DNA of 64,000 nucleotides from Micromonospora gifhornensis. GTDB lineage: Bacteria; Actinomycetota; Actinomycetes; Mycobacteriales; Micromonosporaceae. The DNA is taken from the NCBI RefSeq assembly GCF_016863515.1, contig NZ_BOPA01000022.1:1-64000 (forward strand), read 5' to 3'. The notes under the pieces are model-generated. The model ran no database searches, had not been told where the DNA came from, and was given only the letters and a program-made list of their open reading frames with translations. Of this stretch, positions 30,241 through 38,944 are shown in pieces. Within the stretch, counting starts at the first letter, position 1. Each line of letters starts with the position of its first letter. Position numbers and translations under genes: made by a program.

Positions 30241-31116
30241 ATGCACCCCGACGACGACTTCGACCAGAAGCTGCCCCCACAGCAACAGGCGAGCCGATCG
30301 GCCGATGGTTCATCACCCGAAAGGGTGGTCGGCCGGCATCGCGCCGCGGTAGCGCCCCGTCGCGGCATCGCCGCCGTGCTCGGCGGCACCGGGCTGCGGG
30401 TGGCCCTGGCCACCGGGGTGGCCTGCTGCCTCGGCGCGACAGCCGTGGCGGTGGCGTCGACTCGCGACACCGACGAGGCTCCCCGCCCTCAGGTGGCCGA
30501 GGCCGTGGCCGACCGCGCGCTGGCCGCCGAGGACGGCGCCGCCTCCCGGTCCCTGGACCGCTCCAGCCCTTCCCCCGCCCCGTCGAGCAGCCCCAGCCCG
30601 TCCGCCTCCCCCACCGTGAAGCCGTCCGCCACGCCCAAGGCGAAGAAGACGACGGCCAAGCCGAAGAAGCCCTCCCGCCCCAAGCCGGTCGCCGGGCTGA
30701 CCCAGGCGCAGATGGACAACGCCAAGGTGATCGTGGACGTCGGCGTCGACATGAAGATCCCGCGCAAGGGCCTGGTCGTCGCCGTCGCCACCGCCATGCA
30801 GGAGAGCACCCTGCTCAACTACGCCAGCGGTGTGCTGCCCGAGTCGCAGAACTACCCCCACCAGGCCATCGGCTGGGACCACGACTCGGTCGGGCTGTTC
30901 CAGCAGCGCCCGAGCAGCGGCTGGGGCACCGTCCGCGACCTGATGCGTCCCGCCTACTCGGCCCGCGCGTTCTACGAGGCCCTGCTGCAAGTGCCCGGCT
31001 GGGAGCAGATGAGCCTGACCCTGGCCGCGCAGGCCGTGCAGATCTCCGCCTTCCCGTACGCGTACGCACAGCACGAGGAGCGGGCGAACACCATCGTCGC
31101 CGCACTCCTGAGCTGA
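30241..31116 (+). CDS. Secreted lysozyme/transglycosylase-like protein
   Basis: 291 aa. An N-terminal cytoplasmic stretch is followed by one hydrophobic segment (about 45-72), a Ser/Pro/Lys-rich linker (about 95-150) and a C-terminal domain (about 155-291) with A-V-A-T-A-M-Q-E-S-T-L, S-V-G-L-F-Q-Q-R-P-S-x-G-W-G and F-Y-x-A-L, resembling the goose-lysozyme/SLT fold, with the Glu of M-Q-E-S as probable catalytic acid. It would act on or bind peptidoglycan outside the membrane. No Shine-Dalgarno is visible; see the -10-like TAACCT six bases before the ATG. It converges on the CheY-like gene. Confidence 0.78.
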   Translation: MHPDDDFDQKLPPQQQASRSADGSSPERVVGRHRAAVAPRRGIAAVLGGTGLRVALATGVACCLGATAVAVASTRDTDEAPRPQVAEAVADRALAAEDGAASRSLDRSSPSPAPSSSPSPSASPTVKPSATPKAKKTTAKPKKPSRPKPVAGLTQAQMDNAKVIVDVGVDMKIPRKGLVVAVATAMQESTLLNYASGVLPESQNYPHQAIGWDHDSVGLFQQRPSSGWGTVRDLMRPAYSARAFYEALLQVPGWEQMSLTLAAQAVQISAFPYAYAQHEERANTIVAALLS

Positions 31117-31146
31117 GGTCGCCGCACTCGCGACGTCAGGCGAGGG

Positions 31147-31599
31147 TCAGGGGCGCTGCTTGGGCAGCACGACCACCCGGCCGAAGAACTCGTCGATGCG
31201 GTGCACCACGTCGTTGAAGTCGTCGAGGTCGATCGGCTTGGTGACGTACGCGTTGGCCTGCAGGGTGTAGCTGCTGATGATGTCGGTGTCCGCGTTGGAC
31301 GTGGTCAGCACGACGATCGGAATGGTGCGCAGGTCCGCGTCGCCCTTCACCTCGCCCAGCACCTGACGCCCGTCCATGCGGGGCATGTTGAGATCGAGCA
31401 GGATCACGTCCGGGCGGTGCGCGGCGCTGTGTCGACCCTCGCGGCGCAGGAACTCCATCGCCTCCTGGCCGTCGCTGACCACGTCGATGACCTTGTCGAC
31501 GTCGGAGGTGGCCAACGCTTCCTCGATCATGAGCACGTCACCCGGGTCGTCGTCCACGACGAGGATGCGAACCGGGTCAAGGGCACGAGCGGCCATCAT
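31147..31599 (-). CDS. Single-domain CheY/Rcp1-like response regulator
   Basis: 150 aa, receiver domain only: V-V-D-D-D-P-G-D acidic pocket, phosphoacceptor Asp in V-I-L-L-D-L-N-M-P-R-M-D-G, T-T-S and V-T-K-P-I-D. The R-x-P-D-V-I-L-L-D-L-N-M-P form is that of Rcp1-like regulators paired with phytochrome-type kinases. ATG 31599 or 31596 (adjacent) follows GAGG/AGGT. No kinase is adjacent; it lies at the edge of the STAS/PP2C/B12 cluster and is transcribed in the same direction. Confidence 0.9.
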   Translation of the reverse strand: MMAARALDPVRILVVDDDPGDVLMIEEALATSDVDKVIDVVSDGQEAMEFLRREGRHSAAHRPDVILLDLNMPRMDGRQVLGEVKGDADLRTIPIVVLTTSNADTDIISSYTLQANAYVTKPIDLDDFNDVVHRIDEFFGRVVVLPKQRP

Positions 31600-31655
31600 T
31601 TACCTGCCTCAGGTCGGCGCGGACGGGATCTGCGATTCCCACGCTGGCGGGGAAT

Positions 31656-32009
31656 CTAACCCATTCCGGCACGATCGTCCGGGCCCGGGTCGGCAGAACC
31701 GTACCCGAGCACATCGGCCAGGCCGGTCACCTTGAGCACCCGCTCCACCCGACCGGTCGCGCCGGTGACACGCAGCCAACCGCCATGCTCGGCAGCACGG
31801 TTGTCGCCGCGTACGAAGACGGCGATCCCGGTCGAGTCACAGAACGTGAGCTCGGTCAGGTCGATCAACAGGCGTCGCTGCCCGGCGGCGGCCAACCGGT
31901 CGATCGCCTCGTTCAACTCGGGGGCGCTGCTCATGTCGAGCTCGCCGACGAGACGGAGGCGGGCCGGGCCGCCACCATCACGTTCGGCGTACGTGACGGT
32001 GAGCGTCAC
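31656..32009 (-). CDS. STAS-domain anti-sigma factor antagonist
   Basis: 117 aa, a single STAS domain of the RsbV/SpoIIAA type with G-E-L-D-M-S-S-A-P-E-L and the phosphorylation loop F-C-D-S-T-G-I-A. In partner switching the unphosphorylated form binds the anti-sigma kinase and frees the sigma factor. GTG at 32009 follows GAGAGGGG. It is downstream of the B12-binding protein and the PP2C phosphatase in the same direction; the latter may dephosphorylate it. No RsbW-type kinase is in the window. Confidence 0.9.
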   Translation of the reverse strand: MTLTVTYAERDGGGPARLRLVGELDMSSAPELNEAIDRLAAAGQRRLLIDLTELTFCDSTGIAVFVRGDNRAAEHGGWLRVTGATGRVERVLKVTGLADVLGYGSADPGPDDRAGMG

Positions 32010-32086
32010 GGTAATCCCCTCTCGCCGCCCGGGACGAATGCTTGCCGTGCGGCAAGTATAGTGCGCACCACACGGCGGGCCGCATC

Positions 32087-33148
32087 TTACGCCTCCGGTG
32101 ACTGACTGTGCCGACGCCCCGCCGCCGGCAGCGACGCGCCACCGGCCCGCACGTACGCTCCGGCGCGCGGGAAGTCGTGCAGCACGCCCGCGTAGTGCCG
32201 CAACGTCGCGCCCACCGCGGCGGCTGGCACCCCTCGACTGGCCAGCACGGTCACCAGCCAGTCGACGAACTCGGTGAACAACGAACCGTCGTCGACATAG
32301 AGCGCGGCGGCCAGGAAGTCCAGGATGTAGCCGAGATCGCTGACCGTCGAGTCGAGTTGGGCCGGGGTGTAGTCACCGAAGCCCGGTATCCGCTGCGCCA
32401 GGTCGGCCAGCGCGCTGTCGATCAGTTCGCCACGTCGACCGACCAGGCCGGCGTACTCGTCGTCGGCCAGGTGGGCCAGGTCGGCGGGTGCCACGGCCCG
32501 CAGCACCCGCTCGTCGCCGAGCAGATCGGCGGCGGTGGGACCGTCCGGCGCCCAGGCCACCCCGAGCCGACGCGCCCAGCGGCCGTCCGCGCCGAACCCC
32601 CGACCGCCGACCACGACCGGCACGTCCGAACGCTGACAGGCCTCGATCATCCGGTGGGCCTGGGGCAGCCGCATCGGCAGCGCACAGGCCAACGCGACCG
32701 CGTACGCGTCATGCCGGTGCAGGTACGACACCAGATGCGCGGCGGGCACGCTGGCCCCCAGGAAGGTCACCTGCCAGCCCCGCAGCCGCAGCACCTCGGC
32801 GACCAGCCGCGCCGGCAGGGCGTGCCACTCACCGTCCATACAGGCCACCACGATCCGACCGCGGTCGCCCCGGGGATTGGCGTACGCGGCAATCGACGCC
32901 ACCACCCGCTCGCTGACGTGCGTGGCCGCGTGTTCCTGGGCCACACTCCACTCGTTGCGCGCCCACCGCTCCCCCACCTCGGCCTGCGCCGGTGCGACCA
33001 GGTCCAGCAGTACCCGGTCGGCGGGCACACCCGCGTCGAGCAGTTCCCGCGCCACCTCGACGGCGGCCGGTTCGTCGGCTTCGGCGAGGCAGTGCAGATA
33101 TCGCGGGTAGAGCGCAGCGGGAGAGGTGCCCGTCGTCGCCGTGGTCAC
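32087..33148 (-). CDS. Cobalamin-binding signalling protein with CarH-type photosensor motif
   Basis: 353 aa. Residues about 10-90 form a B12-binding helical cap containing the W-x9-E-H motif (W62, E72, H73) that marks CarH-type adenosylcobalamin light sensors. Residues about 97-215 form the Rossmann B12-binding domain with E107-W-H109 in place of the usual D-x-H-x-x-G (H109 as candidate lower ligand) and V-V-V-G-G-R-G-F-G. CarH's H132 equivalent, next to W62, is Ala here. There is no MerR DNA-binding domain; the last 130 residues are a helical domain of unknown type. It overlaps the PP2C phosphatase gene by 4 bp (ATGA), so a light or B12 input to partner switching is inferred. Confidence 0.82.
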   Translation of the reverse strand: MTTATTGTSPAALYPRYLHCLAEADEPAAVEVARELLDAGVPADRVLLDLVAPAQAEVGERWARNEWSVAQEHAATHVSERVVASIAAYANPRGDRGRIVVACMDGEWHALPARLVAEVLRLRGWQVTFLGASVPAAHLVSYLHRHDAYAVALACALPMRLPQAHRMIEACQRSDVPVVVGGRGFGADGRWARRLGVAWAPDGPTAADLLGDERVLRAVAPADLAHLADDEYAGLVGRRGELIDSALADLAQRIPGFGDYTPAQLDSTVSDLGYILDFLAAALYVDDGSLFTEFVDWLVTVLASRGVPAAAVGATLRHYAGVLHDFPRAGAYVRAGGASLPAAGRRHSQSPEA

Positions 33149-34875
33149 GATGTCGTCGTCCCTTCCCGCACCACCGGAGTCGGAGTGGGCACCGCGTGCA
33201 GGTGCCGGTGTGGCCGGGTGCCGGTGGCACGCAGCGCCAGCACCGCTATGTCGTCGTGGTCGCGCTGGGCCAGCCAGTCGCAGGTGATCTGCTCGACCCG
33301 TTCGGCGAGGGCCGGCGCCGGCATCCGCTGGCAGCCGGTCAACGCCTGCATCAGGCGCTCGGTGCCGAGTTGCTCCGCGCCCCGGCGACCGCCGCGTGCC
33401 TCGGTCACCCCGTCGCTGTAGAGCAGACAGGTCTCGCCGGGGGCGAGTCGGGTGGAAACCTGGCTGACCCGCGGGTCCGGGACCACCCCGATGAGCATCC
33501 CGTTGAGCGGGAGCTGCTCCACCTCACCGGAGGACCGCACCACAAGCGGGGGCAGGTGGCCTCCGCCGGCCAGCGTCAGCGCCAGGCCGCCGTCACGGTG
33601 CGGCCGGACCACACCCAGCACCATCGTGGCGAACCGGCCCTGCCCGTGCGCCAGGGTGCTCTCCAGCAGCGCGTCGTTGAGCAGCCGCAGCAACCGGGCC
33701 GGCTGCGCCTCGATGCGGTGCAGCGCGTGCAGGCACTGGCGCAGCTGGCCGGTGAAGACCGCGGCCTCCACCCCCTTGCCCGAGACGTCGCCGAGAAAGA
33801 ACACCGCGCCACCGTCGGGCAACCGGTGGGAGCCGTAGAAGTCGCCGCCGATGCGCAGACCGGCCTGCGCCGGCCGGTACGCCGTGCCCCACTGCACGCC
33901 CGACACCTCCGCCGGCTCCACCGGCAGCAGGCTCGCCTGCAACGTGTCGGCCACCTCGGCCTGGTTGCGGTAGAGCAGGGCGGTGGTCAACGCCGCGCCG
34001 GCGCGGTCGGCGAAGGCTCGCAGCAGGTCGAGATCGTCGTCGGTGTACCAGCGGGCCGCCGGCCGGGCCACCAGCAGCACGCCCACCGGCGCGTCCCGAC
34101 CGGGCAACGCCACCAGTCGGACACTGGCGTCGGCGGCGTCCATGCCGGGCAGCCAGCCCGCTTCGACGGCCTGTTCGGCGAGCCAGTCGACGGCGTGCGG
34201 CTGTACACCGTGCAGGCTGTCGGTGACGGCTGCGGGCAGCTCCGCCGCGGCCAGCACACCTCGGTCCAGAGTGGGCAGGTCGTCGTCGTCCCGGCGGGCT
34301 CGCCACCACCGGGCCCGCCCCGAGCGGGGTGCCAGGATCAGCACGGCCACCTCGGCCAGGGTCGGCACGGCCAGCCGCACCACGGCAGCGGCGGCGCGGT
34401 CGGGATGCAACGGGTTGCCGAGCTTCTCCCCCACCACCGCGAGGAAGGCCGAGCGGGCGCGTTCGGCGGCCAACTCGTCGGCCGGGCCGGTGTCTTCGCT
34501 GACGTCCTCGACGTACCAGCAGGTCGGGCCGGCGGAGAGCGGCACCCGCCGGACGCGCAGCCGACGTCCGTGGTGCACGATCTCGGCGCTCGAGCCGTCC
34601 AGCCCGTCGAATGCGGCGCAGGCACCGCCCACGACGATCTCCGGCAGCAACCGTTGGGCGACCGGGCTCACCTGCCACACCAGGCCGTCCGGACCGCACA
34701 GCACCAGCCCTTCCCGGAGGTGCTCGACGATCTCCGGCCAGCCGGCGAACTCCGACGAATCGATGGTGGGCGGGACGGCGGTGGACGCGGCAGGGCTCCA
34801 CGCCGGGGCCTGCGGGGGACTCGGCGTGAACCGTCCGTCGCCGGGGTCGATGTCCCTGACGTCGGCACCAGTCAC
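33145..34875 (-). CDS. PAS/GAF-PP2C (SpoIIE/RsbU-type) protein phosphatase
   Basis: About 576 aa. PAS-like region (about 45-135), GAF-like region (about 145-315), then a PPM/SpoIIE phosphatase domain with G-G-D-F-Y-G, L-G-D-V-S-G-K-G (metal Asp residues), L-Y-S-D-G-V-T-E-A and H-D-D-I-A-V-L. It should dephosphorylate STAS proteins such as those encoded on both sides (31656, 35078, 35576). The start is uncertain: GTG at 34875 is used; GTG at 34941 would add 22 residues and has no ribosome-binding site. Its stop overlaps the start of the B12-binding protein by 4 bp, so the two are made together. Confidence 0.9.
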   Translation of the reverse strand: MTGADVRDIDPGDGRFTPSPPQAPAWSPAASTAVPPTIDSSEFAGWPEIVEHLREGLVLCGPDGLVWQVSPVAQRLLPEIVVGGACAAFDGLDGSSAEIVHHGRRLRVRRVPLSAGPTCWYVEDVSEDTGPADELAAERARSAFLAVVGEKLGNPLHPDRAAAAVVRLAVPTLAEVAVLILAPRSGRARWWRARRDDDDLPTLDRGVLAAAELPAAVTDSLHGVQPHAVDWLAEQAVEAGWLPGMDAADASVRLVALPGRDAPVGVLLVARPAARWYTDDDLDLLRAFADRAGAALTTALLYRNQAEVADTLQASLLPVEPAEVSGVQWGTAYRPAQAGLRIGGDFYGSHRLPDGGAVFFLGDVSGKGVEAAVFTGQLRQCLHALHRIEAQPARLLRLLNDALLESTLAHGQGRFATMVLGVVRPHRDGGLALTLAGGGHLPPLVVRSSGEVEQLPLNGMLIGVVPDPRVSQVSTRLAPGETCLLYSDGVTEARGGRRGAEQLGTERLMQALTGCQRMPAPALAERVEQITCDWLAQRDHDDIAVLALRATGTRPHRHLHAVPTPTPVVREGTTTS

Positions 34876-35077
34876 CAGGTAAGCCCCACTCCTTCTCGAT
34901 GCCGCACCCGCGCCGCGGTGTGCCTGGTCGCGTTCCGTCACCAGGGTACGCCGGTGTCAGCGCACCGCCAGTCGGGCGGCGCTCCGACGCTACCGTCCGC
35001 CCCTCACGCGGGTCGGCGACAAGGTTGTTACGATCCGGACGCCCGTGCCCGCCTGCCAGCCGCGGAAGGCGTGATCG

Positions 35078-35476
35078 TTGCTGTCCCACGGTCGAAGACC
35101 CGAGACCACGCCACTGAGCGTGATCGTCGACCGGTCCGATCCCGACATGCCGGTGATCCGGGTGGGCGGCGATCTCGCCTACACCACCGCGAGCCCGCTG
35201 CGTTCGGAGATCGACCGGGAACTACAGGCCGGTCCCGCCACTCTCGTGCTCGACTTCGCCGACCTCCAGTTCATCGACAGCACCGGGCTCAGCATCATCG
35301 TGCACACCTGGCGTGAAGGGCTGCGCGACGGCGTCACCCTGCGGCTGCGCGCGGTGCCTCGGTTCCTGGAGACCATCCTGGACATGACCGGGGTCACCGG
35401 CCTGCTCGCCCGCTCGACGAGCGGCGACGCACCGCTGGGCACCGAGCCGGACGGGCAACCCACGGTCACCGTCTGA
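35078..35476 (+). CDS. STAS-domain anti-sigma factor antagonist
   Basis: 132 aa, one STAS domain: I-R-V-G-G-D-L-A-Y-T-T-A-S-P-L and the phosphorylatable loop F-I-D-S-T-G-L-S. TTG at 35078 follows GGAAGG about nine bases upstream. Divergent from the PP2C phosphatase, with 200 bp between them carrying both promoters; probable substrate of that phosphatase. Confidence 0.88.
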   Translation: MLSHGRRPETTPLSVIVDRSDPDMPVIRVGGDLAYTTASPLRSEIDRELQAGPATLVLDFADLQFIDSTGLSIIVHTWREGLRDGVTLRLRAVPRFLETILDMTGVTGLLARSTSGDAPLGTEPDGQPTVTV

Positions 35477-35575
35477 GCGACCCGCGTGGTCGGCGAGACC
35501 CCGGCCCGTTCGCGCCGCGGTGAATCGCGCACCCCCGCGACTTGCGTTCCGCGGTGGGGCTGGGAGCATGGAGGC

Positions 35576-35920
35576 ATGTCCTCCCAGCTGTTGGCCATCG
35601 AGGTCAGCCGGTTCGATGTCGGACGTGCGGAGCTGCGGCTCACCGGTGACCTGGACTTCGACAGCGCTCCGGAACTGGTGAGCGCCGTCGAGAAGCTGCG
35701 CCGGGACGGCTACCAGCACCTTGTCATCGACCTGGCCGGAGTGGCGATGTGCGACTCCTCGGGTCTGAGTGCGCTCGTGGTGGCCCACCGGGGCGGTCCG
35801 GTCCCCGTCCGGCTGGTCGGCATCAACCCCAACCTGCGGCAACTGCTCGACCGCACCGGTCTGGCCGAGTTGCTCCAGGTGTCGACCGCCGCCGACGGCG
35901 ACACGCAGGCCGCCGGCTGA
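35576..35920 (+). CDS. STAS-domain anti-sigma factor antagonist
   Basis: 114 aa, third STAS protein of the cluster: L-T-G-D-L-D-F-D-S-A-P-E-L and loop M-C-D-S-S-G-L-S. ATG at 35576 was chosen over upstream frames because the domain starts there and GGGAG lies nine bases upstream. It follows the previous STAS gene by 99 bp. Three antagonists served by one phosphatase suggests either several sigma factors or graded control. Confidence 0.9.
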   Translation: MSSQLLAIEVSRFDVGRAELRLTGDLDFDSAPELVSAVEKLRRDGYQHLVIDLAGVAMCDSSGLSALVVAHRGGPVPVRLVGINPNLRQLLDRTGLAELLQVSTAADGDTQAAG

Positions 35921-35978
35921 CACCGGCGTCGGGGGTGCCCCCGACCCTGGGACCAGGGGCCGGGGGCCGGAGGATGGC

Positions 35979-36275
35979 TCAGGGTGCCGTCACGACCGAT
36001 CCGGCACGGCGGGCCTCGGGCATCGGCTCCGCGTCGTCGGGCGGACCCGAATCCGGCGTCTGGAATAGATAGCGGACGAACTCCGCATCCGTTCCGCCGT
36101 CGCCGGGCCACTGTCCCGCACAGTCGACGCCGATCACCTCACGTCCGGTGCCGTCGGCGTCCTCCAGCAGAGCCCACAGGCTCACCGGATAGCAGCGGGT
36201 GTTCTCGGGGGCCAGCCGCCAGCGGGCGTACCAGCCGGGCCGAGCCGGGACGATCTCGACAATCCGCTTCATCAT
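35979..36275 (-). CDS. Unknown small protein (98 aa)
   Basis: 98 aa, soluble, starting M-M-K-R-I-V-E-I-V-P-A-R-P-G-W-Y-A-R-W and with a central W-A-L-L-E-D and C-A-G-Q-W-P-G-D; the tail is acidic and Pro-rich. The adjacent ATGs at 36275 and 36272 follow GAAGGGCAGG. Not recognised. It converges on the third STAS gene. Confidence 0.65.
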   Translation of the reverse strand: MMKRIVEIVPARPGWYARWRLAPENTRCYPVSLWALLEDADGTGREVIGVDCAGQWPGDGGTDAEFVRYLFQTPDSGPPDDAEPMPEARRAGSVVTAP

Positions 36276-36490
36276 GACCTGCCCTTCCGCCGTGCCTCGG
36301 AAGATCTCCGGTCCGCTGCGATCATCGACGCCGGTCGGGTGAGCGGCCCTCACCCGACCGGGATGAAGCGTGGCGATCGTCGCCCACCCGCGCCGTCTCC
36401 CGGTCCGGGCCGATCGTTTCGTGCCCGGTAGCGGTGGGAAGGCCACCGGCGAAGCCCGAAGCAGTACACCAGCGGAAGCGAGGTGTCAGC

Positions 36491-37471
36491 ATGCGCAAGC
36501 AGATGGAGGGCGACAACCAGCGGCGACGGGCGCTTGCCCGACAGGCCCGCGAGCGCGGCCTTCAGGCCGCCGACACGGGCGCCAGCCTGAGCGCGTCGAA
36601 GCAACTCACCCATCTCGACCAGTCCCGACGATCCGGCCCGCCCGCGGCCGGTCAGCGCCACAAACCGAACACCACGCGTGGTGGTCCCGCGCCGCCGCCG
36701 GCCGGCGTCCCGCAGAACAGTCGACCGATGCCCGAGGCGGGCGTGGGCAACCCCGGCGTCACCACTGTGGGCTACCACGATCTCGTCGCGGACGTCGGCC
36801 GGCGAGCCGGCGTCGACTTCCGCACCGCGAAGGTGGGTGTGGAATCGACGGTGCTCGTGCTGGCCTGGGCGTTGGGCACGGCCGAGCGCCAACGCCTGCT
36901 GGCGGCGGTGCCGACGTCGCTGCACGACGTCGTGCCGGTCGACGGCATCGAACGGCGCGAGGATCTGCCCGGCTTCCTGTCCGAGGTGGGACGGATCAGC
37001 GGCCGCAGTCCCGAGCAGGCCCGTTACCAGGCCGAGGCGACCCTTGCGGCCCTCGCCGAGCGCGACGGTGACCTGGTCGAGTCGCTGCACGTGCCGGACC
37101 AGTTGCGGGAACTGCTGGAACCGATGGACGTCGGCGGTGGCCTGGTCGGCGCCAGCAGCGCCACCGCGCCACTTACCGGCTCGGAACTGGCTGCCGCGCT
37201 CGATGCTCTGCCGTACTGGTCGGGCGACGACGAGGTCCTGACCCGCACCCTTGAGCTGCCGTCGGACAATCTCGACCGGGTGCTGGACCGGCTCGACCAA
37301 CTCCGCGTCCAGACCGGTCGAGGGCCGCGCATCGGCCGGGCGGACCCGACCACGGCGGTACTCACCGTCCGCACCGGCAGTGCCGGTGGGGTGACCGCGC
37401 TGGATGTCGACCTGGCTCACACGGTCGACGCCGCGATCGACGAGGCGGGCGCAGGTCTGGCCGCCGGCTGA
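36491..37471 (+). CDS. DUF2267 protein fused to a pterin-dehydratase-like domain
   Basis: 326 aa. Residues about 1-85 are basic and disordered; about 90-215 match DUF2267 (Y-H-D-L-V-A-D-V-G-R-R-A-G-V and a second helical repeat); about 225-322 look like pterin-4a-carbinolamine dehydratase (L-T-G-S-E-L-A-A-A-L-D-A-L-P-Y-W-S-G, ending G-G-V-T-A-L-D-V-D-L-A). The catalytic H-H-P is replaced by G-R-G-P, so the second domain is probably not enzymatic. ATG at 36491 follows GAGGTG by seven bases. DUF2267 proteins are often near stress genes; another is at 43201. Function unknown. Confidence 0.8.
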   Translation: MRKQMEGDNQRRRALARQARERGLQAADTGASLSASKQLTHLDQSRRSGPPAAGQRHKPNTTRGGPAPPPAGVPQNSRPMPEAGVGNPGVTTVGYHDLVADVGRRAGVDFRTAKVGVESTVLVLAWALGTAERQRLLAAVPTSLHDVVPVDGIERREDLPGFLSEVGRISGRSPEQARYQAEATLAALAERDGDLVESLHVPDQLRELLEPMDVGGGLVGASSATAPLTGSELAAALDALPYWSGDDEVLTRTLELPSDNLDRVLDRLDQLRVQTGRGPRIGRADPTTAVLTVRTGSAGGVTALDVDLAHTVDAAIDEAGAGLAAG

Positions 37472-37500
37472 GCCGGCCGGATCGATCGGGCCCGGCGACG

Positions 37501-37557
37501 CGGGCAGCAGGAACGAGGCCGGTGGGCATGCTGTCCACCGGCCTCGTGGCCTGCCCG
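37501..37557. terminator. Bidirectional terminator
   Basis: Outer stem CGGGCAG/CTGCCCG (37501-37507 with 37551-37557) and inner 13-bp perfect stem (37513-37525 with 37535-37547) around a 9-nt loop, placed between two converging genes. Confidence 0.85.
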
Positions 37558-37591
37558 TTCCGATCATCGGCACCGGTCCCCCGCCGCCGGC

Positions 37592-38893
37592 TCAGTGCGC
37601 CCAGGCGGGCACCTCCGGCGAGGTGCTCTCCAGCGGGACCGCATGGGCCGGCACGAGGCCCAGTTGGGTCGACGAGCGGGGCAGCGTCGCGTCCAGCACC
37701 CAGTCGGCGCTCACCCTGGCCCGGTTGCCGGGCATGGCCAGCAGGTGGTACCCGCGGGTGACCGCCTTCGCCGGCAGGCCGGACAGCGGCACCTTGAGCG
37801 GATTGGCCGCCGCGTGCTTGCCGCCCAGGTCGACCACCCAGCCCAGGTCGTGGTGCTTGTACGGGCGACGCCGGCCCTGACCGTAGGAGGCGGCGATGTT
37901 GTGCGCGGCGAGCTTGCCCTGCCGCTGAGCGTGCTGGGCGGTCATCGTGCAGATCTCGCCCGGCCGGGTCAGATCCGGCACCGCGGCGGCGTCACCGCAG
38001 GCGTACACCTCGGGGAAGCCGGGGACGTTGAGGTACTCGTCGACGACCAACCGCCCCTTCTCGGTACGCAGACCCAGTTGCGCCACGAACGGGTCGGGGC
38101 GTACTCCGACGCACCAGACCAGCGAGCAGGTGGGCACGTACTCCCCGTCGGTGAGCTTGACGCCGTCGGCGGTCGCCACCGCGACCGAGGTGCCCATCCG
38201 GACGTCCACGCCGCGTCGGCGCAGCACCCGGTCCGCGGTGCGCGACATGTGCTGGTCCAACTCGGGCAGCACCCGTGGCGCGACGTCCAGCAGCATCCAC
38301 TTCGGACGGATCTTCAACCGGGGTCGTTGGCTGGCGAGTTCGTCGGTGAAGAGCTGGCCGTGCGCGGCCACCTCCGTACCGGTGTAGCCGGCCCCCACCA
38401 CCACGAAGGTCGCCCGGGCCTGCTGCTCGACCGGGTCCGTCGTCTGCTCGGCCAGTTCGATCTGCCGGATCACGTGGTCGTGCAGGTACAGCGCCTCGGG
38501 CAGGCCCCGGAAGCCGTGCGCGTACTCGGTCACCCCGGGGATCGGCAGCAGCTTGTTGACGCTGCCGACGGAGAGGACCAGCCGGTCGTACGCCAGCCGG
38601 TTACGGTCCCCCTCGGGCTGGGTGAAGGCGACCCACCGGTTCTGGAGATCGACGTGATCGGCCTCGCCGATGACCACACGGACGTTGTCCAGCGTGCCGG
38701 TCAGCGGCACGGCGATCCGGCTGGGCGCCACCACACCCGCCGCCACCTCGGGCAGCAGCGGCAGGTACAGGAAGTAGTTCGTCGAGTTGAGCAGGACGAT
38801 CTCGGCCCGGCCACGGGCCAGCCGGCTCAGCGTCTTCGCCGCGTGGTAACCGGCGAACCCGGCTCCCACGATCACCACACGAGGTTTCGTCAT
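37592..38893 (-). CDS. Type II NADH dehydrogenase-like FAD oxidoreductase
   Basis: 433 aa, usual length for NDH-2. It has an N-terminal FAD-binding G-A-G-F-A-G-Y-H-A-A, an NADH-binding V-V-G-A-G-Y-T-G-T-E-V-A near residue 170 and the C-terminal FAD motif Y-A-C-G-D-A-A-A-V-P-D near 300, followed by a membrane-peripheral tail. It would pass electrons from NADH to the quinone pool without pumping protons. ATG at 38893 follows AGGGGAA. Same direction as the Moco oxidoreductase operon upstream, but separate (51-bp gap). Confidence 0.92.
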   Translation of the reverse strand: MTKPRVVIVGAGFAGYHAAKTLSRLARGRAEIVLLNSTNYFLYLPLLPEVAAGVVAPSRIAVPLTGTLDNVRVVIGEADHVDLQNRWVAFTQPEGDRNRLAYDRLVLSVGSVNKLLPIPGVTEYAHGFRGLPEALYLHDHVIRQIELAEQTTDPVEQQARATFVVVGAGYTGTEVAAHGQLFTDELASQRPRLKIRPKWMLLDVAPRVLPELDQHMSRTADRVLRRRGVDVRMGTSVAVATADGVKLTDGEYVPTCSLVWCVGVRPDPFVAQLGLRTEKGRLVVDEYLNVPGFPEVYACGDAAAVPDLTRPGEICTMTAQHAQRQGKLAAHNIAASYGQGRRRPYKHHDLGWVVDLGGKHAAANPLKVPLSGLPAKAVTRGYHLLAMPGNRARVSADWVLDATLPRSSTQLGLVPAHAVPLESTSPEVPAWAH

Positions 38894-38944
38894 CCTGGGC
38901 CGGTTCCCCTGGATGACTGAGACAAACGTCCACGCCGGCCCCGG

